Shown here: positions 36,021 to 45,014 of the stretch, piece after piece | Layout: the number at the start of each line of letters is the position of its first letter | How positions within the stretch are numbered: position 1 is the stretch's first letter | Source of the DNA: Sphingomonas swuensis | Lineage (GTDB): Bacteria; Pseudomonadota; Alphaproteobacteria; Sphingomonadales; Sphingomonadaceae | NCBI RefSeq assembly: GCF_039538045.1 | Contig: NZ_BAABBQ010000001.1 | Span: forward strand, 1,014,001-1,078,000 | DNA: 64,000 nt | Reading direction: 5' to 3' | Translations under genes and position numbers: made by a program | Notes under the pieces: model-generated | Told to the model about the DNA's origin: nothing | Seen by the model: the letters and a program-made list of their open reading frames with translations, nothing else | Database searches by the model: none

Positions 36021-37255
36021 GGGACGGGCTTTCGGTTGGACAGCTTGGCAGGGGGAGGAGAGCGGAAGCGCGTGCCGACACCTTGCACGCGGCGGTCGAC
36101 CGTCGGTGCTCGCGAGGAAGCGGGTTCCACGCCCTGGCCGCGGGTGGCGGCGGCGAGGATCGGGCCGCGGCGGTCGGATGCGGTAGGCGGAGTGCCCGCA
36201 TCGTTGGCGGCGACGTGGGTCGCGCTGACGATTGCGCGAACCCGGTCGGACACGGGCGCGGAGCCCGAGGAGCCGCTCCGCTCCGCCGCCGGTGCGACGT
36301 CGGTGGAAGCGGCAAGGGCAGCGGCTGCGGCACTGCTTCCGGCCGCGCCGCGCCCGCCCTCGGCGGCATTGCTGCCGCCACCGATCCGCCAGCCGGCGAC
36401 GATGGTGCTCGACACCTTGAGCACCAGCACCATCAACGCGACGTAGACCGACGCTCCGAGGAACATCGCGACCGCGGCCCGCATGGTGATGGCGCCGCCC
36501 GCGAGCTCCGCCACGACCGGCGCAAGGAGCACCAGCGCGGCGCCGCCGATCAGCACCGTGAATAGCGGCACCAGCGCGAACATCACCGCTCCCTTGAGCC
36601 AGCCGACGAACAGCCCGTGCGTGCCTCGGAACAGGGCGAAGACGATGAACACCGGGCCGACGGCGAGCAGCGCGGCAAGCGCGATCCGGGCGACCAGCAG
36701 CACGCCGACGGTGCCGAGCAGCAGGAGCATCGCGGCCATCCACAGAACGTCGGCGGCGGTCCAGCCGGCGGCCTGGGGCGGCGCCGGAGTGATCCCGTTC
36801 ACCGCCGACACCGGGGCGGGCGTGGCTGCCACCTCGGCCGCATCGGCGACCGCCGTGAAGAGGGTGTCGAGCCGGGCCGCGAAGGCCGCGGTGGCGGAGC
36901 CCGGCTGATCGGTCACGATGGAGGCGATCTGGTCCGGCGCGCCCGTCAGCAGGGTCCAGACGACGCTCTGGTAGGCGACCCAGCTCGTCGCGAAGGTCAG
37001 GACCAGCCCGAGCATCATCATCCGCGGGGTCAGCATGCTGAGGCCGATCCGCGAACGCCCGGTGAGGAGGTTCACCGCGAGCAGGCCGATGTACAGCGTC
37101 AGCATCAGGGTCAGCGCCACGCCGAGCCGCCCGTCGGGGCCGAACAGGCGCCCGAACGCGCCGGCCGCCGCTTCGGCGGAAACACAGTCGACCGAGCGGA
37201 GCACCTCCGCGATGCCCGACGTCGCCGACGGCGCGATGGGCGGGCAGCCGCTCAT
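36017..37255 (-). CDS. virB6: VirB6/TrbL-type inner-membrane T4SS protein
   Basis: 412 residues from the ATG overlapping the virB4 stop (ATGA). About six to seven hydrophobic spans lie between residues 30 and 280, with ALLAVGPVFIVFALFRGTHG as the typical VirB6 segment. A long low-complexity Ala/Ser/Arg tail (about 290-412) follows. VirB6 is an inner-membrane component thought to guide substrate. The start six codons upstream is open but not coupled. Confidence 0.9.
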   Translation of the reverse strand: MSGCPPIAPSATSGIAEVLRSVDCVSAEAAAGAFGRLFGPDGRLGVALTLMLTLYIGLLAVNLLTGRSRIGLSMLTPRMMMLGLVLTFATSWVAYQSVVWTLLTGAPDQIASIVTDQPGSATAAFAARLDTLFTAVADAAEVAATPAPVSAVNGITPAPPQAAGWTAADVLWMAAMLLLLGTVGVLLVARIALAALLAVGPVFIVFALFRGTHGLFVGWLKGAVMFALVPLFTVLIGGAALVLLAPVVAELAGGAITMRAAVAMFLGASVYVALMVLVLKVSSTIVAGWRIGGGSNAAEGGRGAAGSSAAAAALAASTDVAPAAERSGSSGSAPVSDRVRAIVSATHVAANDAGTPPTASDRRGPILAAATRGQGVEPASSRAPTVDRRVQGVGTRFRSPPPAKLSNRKPVP

Positions 37256-39675
37256 TCGGCCGCTTCCAGCCACGGCATTCCGTCGTCGTCCGGCCCGAGC
37301 GGCCAGCGCGATCCGGTGAGATGCGGGTACCAGGCGGCGGGATGGTCGCCGTAGATCTCGCGCAGTCCGTCGAGGCGGCGAACGCTCGCTTCGCGCCCCG
37401 AAAGCACGGTCAACACTTCCGGCATCCCCGACAGGTCGAGCCGGACCACGACAGAGTGGTTGGCATGACGGACGAGGAAGCAGCGGCTTTGCACGGGCAG
37501 CGCACGGATCAGCTCGAGCTCATGCTCCGAGAGTCCGAAGCCGGTGCAATAATCCTCCGCCCGGGCCTTGGCATTGGGCATGAAGATGCCGGTCGCGGTC
37601 TGCTCGACGATCGCCGAGCTGATGCTGCTCTCGAGCGCGTCGCGCGCCGACTGGGTGCCGAATCCGACCAGCGCATTGCGCTTCCGGAGGGTCTTCAGCC
37701 AGTCGCGAATCCGACCGGTGAAGACCGGGTCGTCGAGCGCCTTCCAGCCCTCGTCGATCAGGATCAGCGCGGGCTCACCGCTCAGCCGCTCGTCGATCCG
37801 GTGGAACAGGTAGAGCATCGTCGGCGTGCGCAGGCGCGGGTTGTCGAGCAGCGCCGTCATGTCGAAGCCGACGAGCGTGCGGCTGAGATCGAGCTCGTCC
37901 TCGGCATTGTCGAACAGCCAGGCATGCTCGCCCGACCCGACCCACGGTCCCAGCCGCGAGACGAGGTCGCCCTCTTCGGGACGGCTGTTGCCGGCGAGGA
38001 GTTCGCGGAAGTGACGCAGTCGGCGGAAGGCCGGATCATGCTCGAAGCAGGCGTCCACCGCTTCCGCGATGATCCGCAGCTCCTGCCCCGAGGCGACCTG
38101 GAGCAGCACGCCCAGCCACTCGCGAAGGAAGGCGCGGTTGGTCGGCGTGTCGGGCAGATGGAGAGGGTTGAAGCCGGTCGCCTGGCCGGCGGACAGCCGT
38201 GCGTAATGGCCGTCCATGGCGCGCACGAAGATTTCGGCACCGCGATCCTTGTCGAAGATGACGGTGCGCGGCGCGAAGCGCTGGGCCTGCGCGGCGAGGA
38301 AATTCAGGACAACCGTCTTGCCCGACCCGGACGGCCCGATGACGGTGAAGTTGCCGAGGTCGTTCTCGTGGAAGTTGAAGTGGTAGGGCGTGGCGCTCGT
38401 GGTTTCGAACAGCGCCGCCGCCTCGCCCCAATGGTTGCCGTCCGCGCGGCCGAGCGGGAAGCCGTGGAGCGAGAGGAAGCTCGCGGCATTGGCGCTGCTT
38501 AGGAGCGCCCGCCGAACGATGAACTCCTCGTTCCCCGGGAACTGCGCCCAGAAGGAGGGCTCGAGGTTGACGTCCTCGCGGACCGCGATGGCGCCGAGGT
38601 CGGCAAGCGCCGCGCCAGCTTCGGCGACCGCTTCGTCGAGTGTCGCGAGGTCGCCGACCATCAGGCTGAGCGACAGATGATGGTCGCCGAAGGCGGAATG
38701 GCCGGCGGCAAGCGCGTCCTTGGCGCCGAGCATCTCGCGGCGCTCGGTGGTGGCTTCCTCGTCGGTCGATCTCAGCCGCCGGATCGCGAGGTCCATGCGC
38801 TCTTTGGCGATCTGCCGGTCGGCCGGCGCGAAGCTTTCCGTCAGGATGAGCGCGAGCGGCAGGCGCAGCAGCCCGTCGATCATTCCGGGACGGGTGGTGC
38901 CGGGATATTCCTTGATCGACAGCGTTCCGGCGAAGCCGCGTCCGGACGGACCGCGCCGCTCGAAGGCGTCAAGCCCGAAACTGACTCGCGAATAAGGGAG
39001 GTGATGGCCAAGGTCGATCTGCGGATCGGGCGCGAGCACCGGGCGCAGTTCACCGTTGAACAGCGCCGACAGCAGCTCGCACGGTTCCGAGCAGCGTCCG
39101 CCCGGGCCCTCGTAGCCGCCGAGCACCCGCGCGCCATAGTCGGCGAGCCCCGCGACGAGCGCGGTCGCCGCGGCATCGAGGTCGCGAAGCGCCTTGGGAT
39201 CATGTTCCGCGGCGAGCCGCTTGCGCGACAGCTTGCGCGCGATCCGCTCGGGCCAGCCGGTCTTGCCGCGGGCAGGGCGCCTGATGATGGTCAGGAACTG
39301 GTCGTTGACGAACAGCTGCCGGCCACCCAGCCGGGCGCGCCACTCCTCGTCGAGGTGACGGGCGAAGGCAGGACCCTCGATTGCCGACAGCGAGGTCGAG
39401 ATCGGCCGGCGAATGATGTGCCGATAGAGGATGAAGCGCGCGTCGAGCGTGCTCCGCAGGAGCATTTCGCGGACGCCCTGCGCATGGTTGAGCTCGTCCG
39501 CGTCGGCGGTCTCGAACGCCATTCCCGGCACGTGCAGGCAGCGCATCAGCGAGCCGTCGCGAAGCTCGACGGTGCGCTCGTCGAGGAGCCGTCGGTAGGG
39601 CAGGCGGTCGCCGGCACGCTGCTCCTTGCGAGCCCAGCCGGCGAGGCCTTTGGTGGTGGGTTGCCGTGAGGTCAT
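37252..39675 (-). CDS. virB4: VirB4-type T4SS ATPase
   Basis: 807 residues. An N-terminal CagE/TrbE/VirB domain is followed by the ATPase domain with Walker A GPSGSGKTVVLN, Walker B ALILIDEGWKALDD and the arginine-finger region. It energises assembly and secretion. The start ATG at 39673-39675 overlaps the virB3 stop. The extra frame upstream is a shadow of virB3. Confidence 0.96.
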   Translation of the reverse strand: MTSRQPTTKGLAGWARKEQRAGDRLPYRRLLDERTVELRDGSLMRCLHVPGMAFETADADELNHAQGVREMLLRSTLDARFILYRHIIRRPISTSLSAIEGPAFARHLDEEWRARLGGRQLFVNDQFLTIIRRPARGKTGWPERIARKLSRKRLAAEHDPKALRDLDAAATALVAGLADYGARVLGGYEGPGGRCSEPCELLSALFNGELRPVLAPDPQIDLGHHLPYSRVSFGLDAFERRGPSGRGFAGTLSIKEYPGTTRPGMIDGLLRLPLALILTESFAPADRQIAKERMDLAIRRLRSTDEEATTERREMLGAKDALAAGHSAFGDHHLSLSLMVGDLATLDEAVAEAGAALADLGAIAVREDVNLEPSFWAQFPGNEEFIVRRALLSSANAASFLSLHGFPLGRADGNHWGEAAALFETTSATPYHFNFHENDLGNFTVIGPSGSGKTVVLNFLAAQAQRFAPRTVIFDKDRGAEIFVRAMDGHYARLSAGQATGFNPLHLPDTPTNRAFLREWLGVLLQVASGQELRIIAEAVDACFEHDPAFRRLRHFRELLAGNSRPEEGDLVSRLGPWVGSGEHAWLFDNAEDELDLSRTLVGFDMTALLDNPRLRTPTMLYLFHRIDERLSGEPALILIDEGWKALDDPVFTGRIRDWLKTLRKRNALVGFGTQSARDALESSISSAIVEQTATGIFMPNAKARAEDYCTGFGLSEHELELIRALPVQSRCFLVRHANHSVVVRLDLSGMPEVLTVLSGREASVRRLDGLREIYGDHPAAWYPHLTGSRWPLGPDDDGMPWLEAAE

Positions 39676-39956
39676 GGCGCGTAGCTGTTGCAACCCCACT
39701 TCTTCCAGTTGGCGACCCGCGGGCATTTGCTGACCTTGGTCAGCCACAGGTCGAAAACCCTCGGTTCGCGCAGGCAGGCGACGTAGCCGATGCCATGCAC
39801 CAGCAGCGCGATGGGAAGCGCGAGGAAGGAGCCGGTGATGAGAAAGGCCTCGGTCGTCACCGCGGCGTTGATGACGAAATAGTTGTAGGTGACGCCCGCG
39901 AACATCTGTGGCCTGGTCAGCGCGCGGAACACAGGATCACGGTTCAGGCTGGTCAC
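39672..39956 (-). CDS. virB3: VirB3-type T4SS protein
   Basis: 94 residues from a GTG start (39954-39956), giving MTSLNRDPVFRALTRPQMFA. This matches the VirB3 N-terminus, which is followed by two hydrophobic spans (VTTEAFLITGSFLALPIALL and the next segment). VirB3 is a small inner-membrane protein that works with VirB4. It begins 4 bases after the virB2 stop and overlaps virB4 by four bases. Confidence 0.9.
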   Translation of the reverse strand: MTSLNRDPVFRALTRPQMFAGVTYNYFVINAAVTTEAFLITGSFLALPIALLVHGIGYVACLREPRVFDLWLTKVSKCPRVANWKKWGCNSYAP

Positions 39957-39960
39957 GCCG

Positions 39961-40269
39961 CTATCCCGCTACCGATGCAGTCGCCCGGATCCCCGAAACG
40001 ATCGCGGCCGAGCCGAACAGCACGAAGCAGCCGACGATCACCGTCGCACCGAAGCGCCAGTTCATCCGCCCGGTGAGCATCATGAAGCCGACCATGGCGA
40101 CCGCGATCACCGCCACTGCGGTCGCGACGTTGCCGAGCAGCGTGCCCTGGAGCCAGGCGAGCGCCGACACGATCGGGCCGGACCCCTGCGGATCGGTCGT
40201 CTGCGCGAAGGCCGGCGAAGCCGCCATCATCAGGACCATCGCGGCATATGGAGAGGTGCTCTTCATCAT
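39961..40269 (-). CDS. virB2: VirB2/TrbC-type pilin
   Basis: About 102 residues. A signal peptide (KSTSPYAAMVLMMAASPAFA) is followed by the two-span pilin core GSGPIVSALAWLQGTLLGNV and FGATVIVGCFVLFGSAAIVS. VirB2 is the pilus subunit. Two adjacent ATGs (40267-40269 and 40264-40266) follow an AAGGAAGGG site; the second has slightly better spacing. It is 11 bases after virB1. Confidence 0.92.
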   Translation of the reverse strand: MMKSTSPYAAMVLMMAASPAFAQTTDPQGSGPIVSALAWLQGTLLGNVATAVAVIAVAMVGFMMLTGRMNWRFGATVIVGCFVLFGSAAIVSGIRATASVAG

Positions 40270-40280
40270 TCCCTTCCTTG

Positions 40281-40925
40281 CTATTTCGTCGAGCCCGACA
40301 GGCGGTCGACGATCGACCGCACGTAGTTCTGGGTTTCCCTGATGCGCGGGATTCCGCTTGCCCGGAGCACGCGTCCGGGCCCGGCATTGTAGGCCGCCAG
40401 CGCGCGCTCGACGTCGCCGCCGAAGCGGTCCAGCTGCTGGCGAAGGTAGCGCGCGCCGCCGGCGAGATTGGCGGCCGGGTCGAGGGGATTGACCCCGAGG
40501 TCGCGAGCGGTTCCGGGCATCAGCTGCGCGAGCCCGATCGCGCCGACCGGCGAGCGGGCATTGTGGCGCCACCGGCTCTCCTGCCACACCACCGCCTCGA
40601 GCAGGGCGGGGCTGATCTGGTGCGTTTCCGCCACCTGCTCGACCAGCGCCGCATAGGCCACGGGAGCGGCGGACGGGGTGGTGAGGGTGATTGCTTCGGC
40701 CGGGAGCTCAAGCTCGCCCGCCAATTCGGGAAGCGCCGCGGCAAGCGCCTGGCCGGGCCGATCGGCGGCCTTGGTCAGCACCGTTCCGTCGGCGGCAAGC
40801 TCGATGACGTCGGCCCTCGCGGGCTGCGTCGCGGCAAGCGACAGACAGGCGAGAGCGGCGGCGATTTTCCATCGCCTGGCACCACTTGTCGGGTGGTCCC
40901 GTGCCGTTCTCGACCTGTGCATCAT
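40281..40925 (-). CDS. virB1: VirB1-type lytic transglycosylase
   Basis: 214 residues. An N-terminal export signal (about 18-38, WKIAAALACLSLAATQPARA) is followed by an SLT domain with catalytic Glu in LLEAVVWQESRWRHNA, then GAIGLAQLMPGTARDLGVNP and ALAAYNAGPGRV. It locally opens peptidoglycan for the secretion apparatus. It is the first gene of the virB run, 44 bases after the second ferritin-like gene, with GGAGG before the double ATG. Confidence 0.93.
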   Translation of the reverse strand: MMHRSRTARDHPTSGARRWKIAAALACLSLAATQPARADVIELAADGTVLTKAADRPGQALAAALPELAGELELPAEAITLTTPSAAPVAYAALVEQVAETHQISPALLEAVVWQESRWRHNARSPVGAIGLAQLMPGTARDLGVNPLDPAANLAGGARYLRQQLDRFGGDVERALAAYNAGPGRVLRASGIPRIRETQNYVRSIVDRLSGSTK

Positions 40926-40969
40926 GCCCTCCGTTTCGTGCCGAAGGTGGCGTGTTGGCGTTCGATAGG

Positions 40970-41962
40970 TCAGCCGGCCGAACTCGTGTTGAGCGAGCCG
41001 TTGACGCCATTGGGGAAGAATCCGCCGCGCGGCACCGCGCCCGCGTTCAGATAGACGATGTTGAGGACATCGCCCGGAGTGCGGCTGTAGGCGATCGCGT
41101 CGGCGTCGGCCGGGACGATGTTCGATGCACCATTGGTGCCGCGAACGCCCTGGTCGTCGTCGATCGGATTGTCGAGCGCGTCGCGGGCATTGGAGATGCG
41201 CTCGGTCGCGTCGATGAGCGAGGGAAGGGCGACGCCCTTAGCATAAAGCACGGTCCGGACGAGCCCGGCGTGGTAGGCCTCGGCACCGAGGATGCCCGCC
41301 GCGGCCGACAGGAAGACCTCGCTCTTGAGCAGCGGAGAAGCACCCTTGTAGGCGGTGACCCCGACGTCCTCGAAGATGTAGGCACCGAGCAGGAAGTTCT
41401 CGTCGCTGGCATAGGGATCGAACGACTGACCCTGGGCGATGAGGCCGGCCGCGACCGCTGCCTGGGAGAAGGGTCCGGTCGGAGTCGCGCTGATGTCGAT
41501 CGCTGGCTGGGCCACCGCTGCACTTCCGAGCGCAGTGCGAAGGAAGATGACGTGCTGACGCTCGTCGAGCGCGATCTCGTTGGCATACTGACGGACGACG
41601 GGATCGGTGAAGGCCACCGCCCGACCGCCGGTCACCGGACCCTGCGTGCCCGTCCCGGTCAGGAGGTTGGCCGGGAGGCCCGCGCCGGTCGCCGCGAAGC
41701 TGTAGAATTGCGCCTCGAGATATTCGAGGTTGAGCGCGAAGTTGAGGATATCGCCATCCGACAATCCGGTGGCCGGCGGCGGCGTGTTGGTGCCGGGATT
41801 GACGCTAAGCCCGTCGCCGCTTCCGCCCGGGTCGCAGGCGCCGAGCGCCGTCGCTCCGGCCACGGCTGCCGAAATGCCGGCGAACTTCAGAAAGGCTCGG
41901 CGCTGTTCACGGCGAGCCGCCTGGCGCTCACACACTTCGGCAATGAGATCATGCTGGTTCAT
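40970..41962 (-). CDS. Tat-exported ferritin-like (Ferritin_2) lipoprotein, paralogue 2
   Basis: 330 residues. The N-terminus has a twin-arginine motif ([10 protein letters not shown]) and ends LGAC, a lipobox, so a Tat-exported lipoprotein is likely. The ferritin-like four-helix region carries [30 protein letters not shown] (ExxH) and [12 protein letters not shown] (ExxH), a possible di-iron site. The conserved C-terminal tail has [20 protein letters not shown]. The role is unknown. It is a tandem paralogue of the gene 25 bases upstream and is followed after 7 bases of shared style by virB1 (44-base gap). Confidence 0.88.
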   Translation of the reverse strand: MNQHDLIAEVCERQAARREQRRAFLKFAGISAAVAGATALGACDPGGSGDGLSVNPGTNTPPPATGLSDGDILNFALNLEYLEAQFYSFAATGAGLPANLLTGTGTQGPVTGGRAVAFTDPVVRQYANEIALDERQHVIFLRTALGSAAVAQPAIDISATPTGPFSQAAVAAGLIAQGQSFDPYASDENFLLGAYIFEDVGVTAYKGASPLLKSEVFLSAAAGILGAEAYHAGLVRTVLYAKGVALPSLIDATERISNARDALDNPIDDDQGVRGTNGASNIVPADADAIAYSRTPGDVLNIVYLNAGAVPRGGFFPNGVNGSLNTSSAG

Positions 41963-41987
41963 GAGACCGCTTTCCTGTCTGGAGTTC

Positions 41988-42929
41988 TTAGCCGGCGCTG
42001 CTGACGGTGATGGCGCCATTGACCCCGTTGGGGAAAAAGCCGCCGCGCGGGACCGCGCCCGGGTTGAGGTAGACGATGTTGAGCACGTCACCCGTGGTAC
42101 GGCCGAACACCAGGGCGTTCTGGTCGGTCGGAACGATGTTGCTGGCGTTGCCGATCGGGGCGATGCCCTGATCCATGTCCATCGGATTATCGAGCGAGTC
42201 CCGTGCCGCCGAGATCCGCTCGGTGGCATCGATCAGCGACGGGGTCGCGATGCCCTTGCGGAACAGCGTCGTGCGGACGATCGCCGCATGATAGGCCTCG
42301 ACCGCGAGGATGCCTGCGGCGGCCTCGGTGAAGGTCTTGTTGGCGAGCAGCGGAGCGGCACCCTTGTAGGCGGTCACCCCGACGTCCTCGAAGATGAAGG
42401 CGCCGAGGAGGAAGTTCTCGTCGCTGGCGTAGGGGTCGAAGCTCTGCCCCGCGCCGATCAGACCGGCCGCGCGGGCAGCGGTCGAGAAGGCGCCATTGGG
42501 ATCGGTGCCGATGTCGATCGCCGGCTGCGCCACCGCGGCTGCTCCAAGCGCGCGGCGCAGGAAGTTGACGTGGGCGATCTCATCCTGGGCGATCTCGCGG
42601 GCATATTGCGCCACCAGCGGATCGGTGAAGTTGACCTGGCGGCCGCCGGTGACGGCGCCCTGCGTCCCGGTGCCGGTCAGGCTGCTGTTCGGCAGTCCGG
42701 TCCCAAACACCGCGTAGGAGTAGAATTGCGCCTCGAGATACTCGAGGTTCAGCGCGAAATTGAGGATGTCCGCATCGGACACCGTCTGGGCGAACGCCCG
42801 CGAACTCATGGTCGCAGCGGCGACGCCAATTCCAGCGGCGTAAACGCCCAGAGATTGCACGAAGGCACGTCGATCATCTCGCCGTTGTGCTCGAGCTTCC
42901 AGTAGTTCGAGCATCATGTCGTCGGCCAT
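41988..42929 (-). CDS. Tat-exported ferritin-like (Ferritin_2) protein, paralogue 1
   Basis: 313 residues. A twin-arginine signal ([20 protein letters not shown]) ends SRAFA, without a lipobox cysteine. The ferritin-like core has [30 protein letters not shown] and [12 protein letters not shown], giving the same Glu and two ExxH positions as the downstream paralogue. The proteins are clearly similar along their full length, including GFFPNGVNG at the end. The promoter region upstream carries the GGTACG-N4-CGTACC module shared with the outer-membrane protein gene at 44989. Confidence 0.9.
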   Translation of the reverse strand: MADDMMLELLEARAQRRDDRRAFVQSLGVYAAGIGVAAATMSSRAFAQTVSDADILNFALNLEYLEAQFYSYAVFGTGLPNSSLTGTGTQGAVTGGRQVNFTDPLVAQYAREIAQDEIAHVNFLRRALGAAAVAQPAIDIGTDPNGAFSTAARAAGLIGAGQSFDPYASDENFLLGAFIFEDVGVTAYKGAAPLLANKTFTEAAAGILAVEAYHAAIVRTTLFRKGIATPSLIDATERISAARDSLDNPMDMDQGIAPIGNASNIVPTDQNALVFGRTTGDVLNIVYLNPGAVPRGGFFPNGVNGAITVSSAG

Positions 42930-42964
42930 TGCACGCCTCCGCTTGGGTTGTCGGGAATGCGGCG

Positions 42965-43063
42965 AATGTCCTGAGTATTGAGGGGTTTGCCAAGGGCGTT
43001 TGCCCTCCGGTACGCGCCCGTACCTTCGCTTGCGCCGCGAAATGAACGACGCAGCTTGGTTCC
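42965..43063 (-). promoter_or_regulatory. Shared promoter module 1 (ferritin-like gene)
   Basis: Reading on the minus strand: GGAACC (43058-43063), the palindrome GGTACG-N4-CGTACC (43009-43024), -35 TTGGCA (42988-42993), a 17-base spacer and -10 GACATT (42965-42970). The palindrome centre lies close to -60 from the predicted start, where a class-I Crp-type activator sits. All landmarks recur at identical spacing at 45015-45113. A Crp-like gene starts at 43139 on the other strand. Confidence 0.7.
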
Positions 43064-43138
43064 AGGGACGCGCAAAAAAAAGTTCTTCAACCGGGCATCC
43101 GCACCATCGCTGGTTCCGTAGCTGCAGGCGGAGGTCGC

Positions 43139-43909
43139 GTGCTGCTACAGTGGACGAAAGAAGCGACGCATGCCGAGCCGGCGCTGCGTTTCAGAGGGCT
43201 GTTGTCCCGCTTGAGTGCGCCTGATCAAAGCGCGCTTCGCCCGCACTTCGAGGTCGTCGAAGTGACTCGCGGAATGAGGTTGCTCGAGGTCGGCGATGAC
43301 GGCGGCCACGTCTTCTTCCCGCAGGGGCCGCTGGTCTCGGTCGGGCAGGGCAACAAGGTCGAGGTCGCGCTGGTCGGGTGCGAGGGCCTGGTCGGCTGGC
43401 CGGCGCTCGTCGGCTGCTCCCTGTCGCCGTTCGAGGCGACGATTTGCTGCCGTGACGGCTTCGTTCTCAGGATTCGCGCGGCCGACCTCTGCATGGTGGC
43501 CGCGACCCGGCCCGCGATCGGCCTGCTGCTTTCCTGCTTCATCAATGCGGTCGGACTGCAGATGGCCGAGACGATCGGCGCCGCGGTGTCGCATCGCCTC
43601 GAGCTTCGGCTTGCCCGCTGGATGCTGCTTCGACACGACCGGCTGAGCGGCGACGAGATCGCCGTCCAGCACGACAGCATCGCCGCCAATCTCGGAACGC
43701 GGCGGGCCAGCGTCACCGACACGCTTCATCTGCTGGAAGGCGCCGGGCATGTCCGCGGGCATCGCGGGCGGATCATCGTGCGCGACCGGGCCGGCCTCGA
43801 GCTCGTCGCCGGCGGGCGCTACGGCGCCTCCGAGGGCTTCTACCGGTCGGTGATCGGCGCGTTCGACAAGCCCGTTTCGATGGGCCTCGACGTCCCTTTG
43901 AGGCTCTAG
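43139..43909 (+). CDS. Crp/Fnr-family transcriptional regulator
   Basis: 256 residues from a GTG start preceded by GGAGG. A cyclic-nucleotide-binding-like beta-roll (about 20-130) is followed by a dimerisation helix and a C-terminal helix-turn-helix ([20 protein letters not shown], then [19 protein letters not shown]). The phosphate-binding cassette RxSLG of cAMP-binding Crp is not visible, so the signal is probably not cAMP. No Fnr-type cysteine cluster is seen. It is divergent from the ferritin-like genes. The two GGTACG-N4-CGTACC sites flanking it are the natural candidate targets; this is an inference. Confidence 0.88.
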   Translation: MLLQWTKEATHAEPALRFRGLLSRLSAPDQSALRPHFEVVEVTRGMRLLEVGDDGGHVFFPQGPLVSVGQGNKVEVALVGCEGLVGWPALVGCSLSPFEATICCRDGFVLRIRAADLCMVAATRPAIGLLLSCFINAVGLQMAETIGAAVSHRLELRLARWMLLRHDRLSGDEIAVQHDSIAANLGTRRASVTDTLHLLEGAGHVRGHRGRIIVRDRAGLELVAGGRYGASEGFYRSVIGAFDKPVSMGLDVPLRL

Positions 43910-43927
43910 CCCGGGACCGCACGAGAA

Positions 43928-43960
43928 AAGGGGCCGCGCCATCGGCACGGCCCCTTCTTG
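43928..43960. terminator. Bidirectional intrinsic terminator
   Basis: AAGGGGCCG (43928-43936) and CGGCCCCTT (43948-43956) form a perfect 9-bp stem between the convergent Crp-like and outer-membrane protein genes. A-rich on the left and T-containing on the right, it should end both transcripts. Confidence 0.85.
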
Positions 43961-43975
43961 TCGCGCGCTGCCAGA

Positions 43976-44989
43976 TCAGCCGCGGACGGGTGCGGGCGGC
44001 GGCGGTGGCGGTGGGGGTGGCGGGACCGGACAGACGTCCGTCGCCAGGACCACCGAGCCGTCGGGGCACGTCTGGGTCGCCGGGGGTGGCGGCGGAGGCG
44101 GGGGAGGCGGCGGGGGCGGAGGAGGCGGTGGCGGCGGGGCCATCTCGCGGCCGCCGAAGTTGAAGATCAGGCTGGCCAGCAGCGAGTGGCTGCGGAACTT
44201 GTCGTCGACGCCGGTGAACAGCGCCGCATTGGTGGTCTGGTCGACGATCGTCGGGGTCGACGGATTGATGACGAAGCGGTTGGCGTTGCCGTTGATGACC
44301 ACCTCGCTGTCATCGACGAGGTCGAGGCTGCGGGTCTGGAAGTAGCGATATTTGAGGCCGATATCGATATTGTCGCTGACCGCATAACGCGCGCCGGCGA
44401 TCAGCTGGTAGGCCCAGACATTGTCGCGGCTCCCGGCGAAGCGGACCCGGGCCCGCCCGGCACCGCCACCGGCGTAGAAGGAGAGGCCGCCTTCGTTGCC
44501 GAAATCAAGCAGCGCGTTGAGCATTGCCGACTGGATCGTTGCGCGGCCGTCGAGGTCGAAGTCCGACGCGGTCAGCGCACGCAGGCCGGGCGAACCGGGG
44601 TCGGGCACCGCGGACGGACGGTTGAGCGCGGTGTTGAGGCCCGAGACGAAGCCGTCGCTTATCTGGAAGCTGTCGAGCTTCGCCCGCTTGTACCCGAGCT
44701 CGCCCTCGAGCCGGATCAGCCCGAAGTCATAGCCGAGGATCGCGTCGAGGTCGGTACCGCGCCGATAGTCGATGTTCAGCGCGTTGGCGAAGCTCGAATC
44801 GGCCGGGCCGGCCGGCGCGGTCGGCGAGGCTGGCGTCTGCGTCGTCGTGAAGTCGACGGCGATGTTGCCATCCTGCTTCTTGGGGAAGAGGATTCCTCCC
44901 TCGATGCCGATGTAGGGCTGCCCGTCACGGGCGCTTGCGGGGGCGGCGACGGCAAGGCTTGCCGTGGCCAGAAGGAAGAGCTTGCGCAT
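43976..44989 (-). CDS. Outer-membrane beta-barrel protein with C-terminal polyproline segments
   Basis: 337 residues from MRKLFLLATASLAVAAPASA, a signal peptide, with AGGAG before the ATG. An OmpA-like porin-type barrel follows (YIGIEGGILFPKK, YDFGLIRLEGELGYKRAKLD, FYAGGGAGRARVRF, SDNIDIGLKYRYFQTRSLDL) and ends at LASLIFNFGG. After it come a run of nearly 20 prolines, a small Cys-Cys loop (TCPDGSVVLATDVCP), a second run of about 10 prolines and PVRG. No OmpA peptidoglycan-binding domain follows. The polyproline may anchor or span the periplasm. It shares its promoter module with the ferritin-like genes. Confidence 0.88.
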   Translation of the reverse strand: MRKLFLLATASLAVAAPASARDGQPYIGIEGGILFPKKQDGNIAVDFTTTQTPASPTAPAGPADSSFANALNIDYRRGTDLDAILGYDFGLIRLEGELGYKRAKLDSFQISDGFVSGLNTALNRPSAVPDPGSPGLRALTASDFDLDGRATIQSAMLNALLDFGNEGGLSFYAGGGAGRARVRFAGSRDNVWAYQLIAGARYAVSDNIDIGLKYRYFQTRSLDLVDDSEVVINGNANRFVINPSTPTIVDQTTNAALFTGVDDKFRSHSLLASLIFNFGGREMAPPPPPPPPPPPPPPPPPPPATQTCPDGSVVLATDVCPVPPPPPPPPPPAPVRG

Positions 44990-45014
44990 GTCGTCTCCTG
45001 TTCGCGTGACGACA

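Noticed and set aside
44090..44145. Simple-sequence G/GGC-rich repeat as a separate repeat element
   Set aside because: It is the polyproline coding region of the outer-membrane protein, not an independent element.
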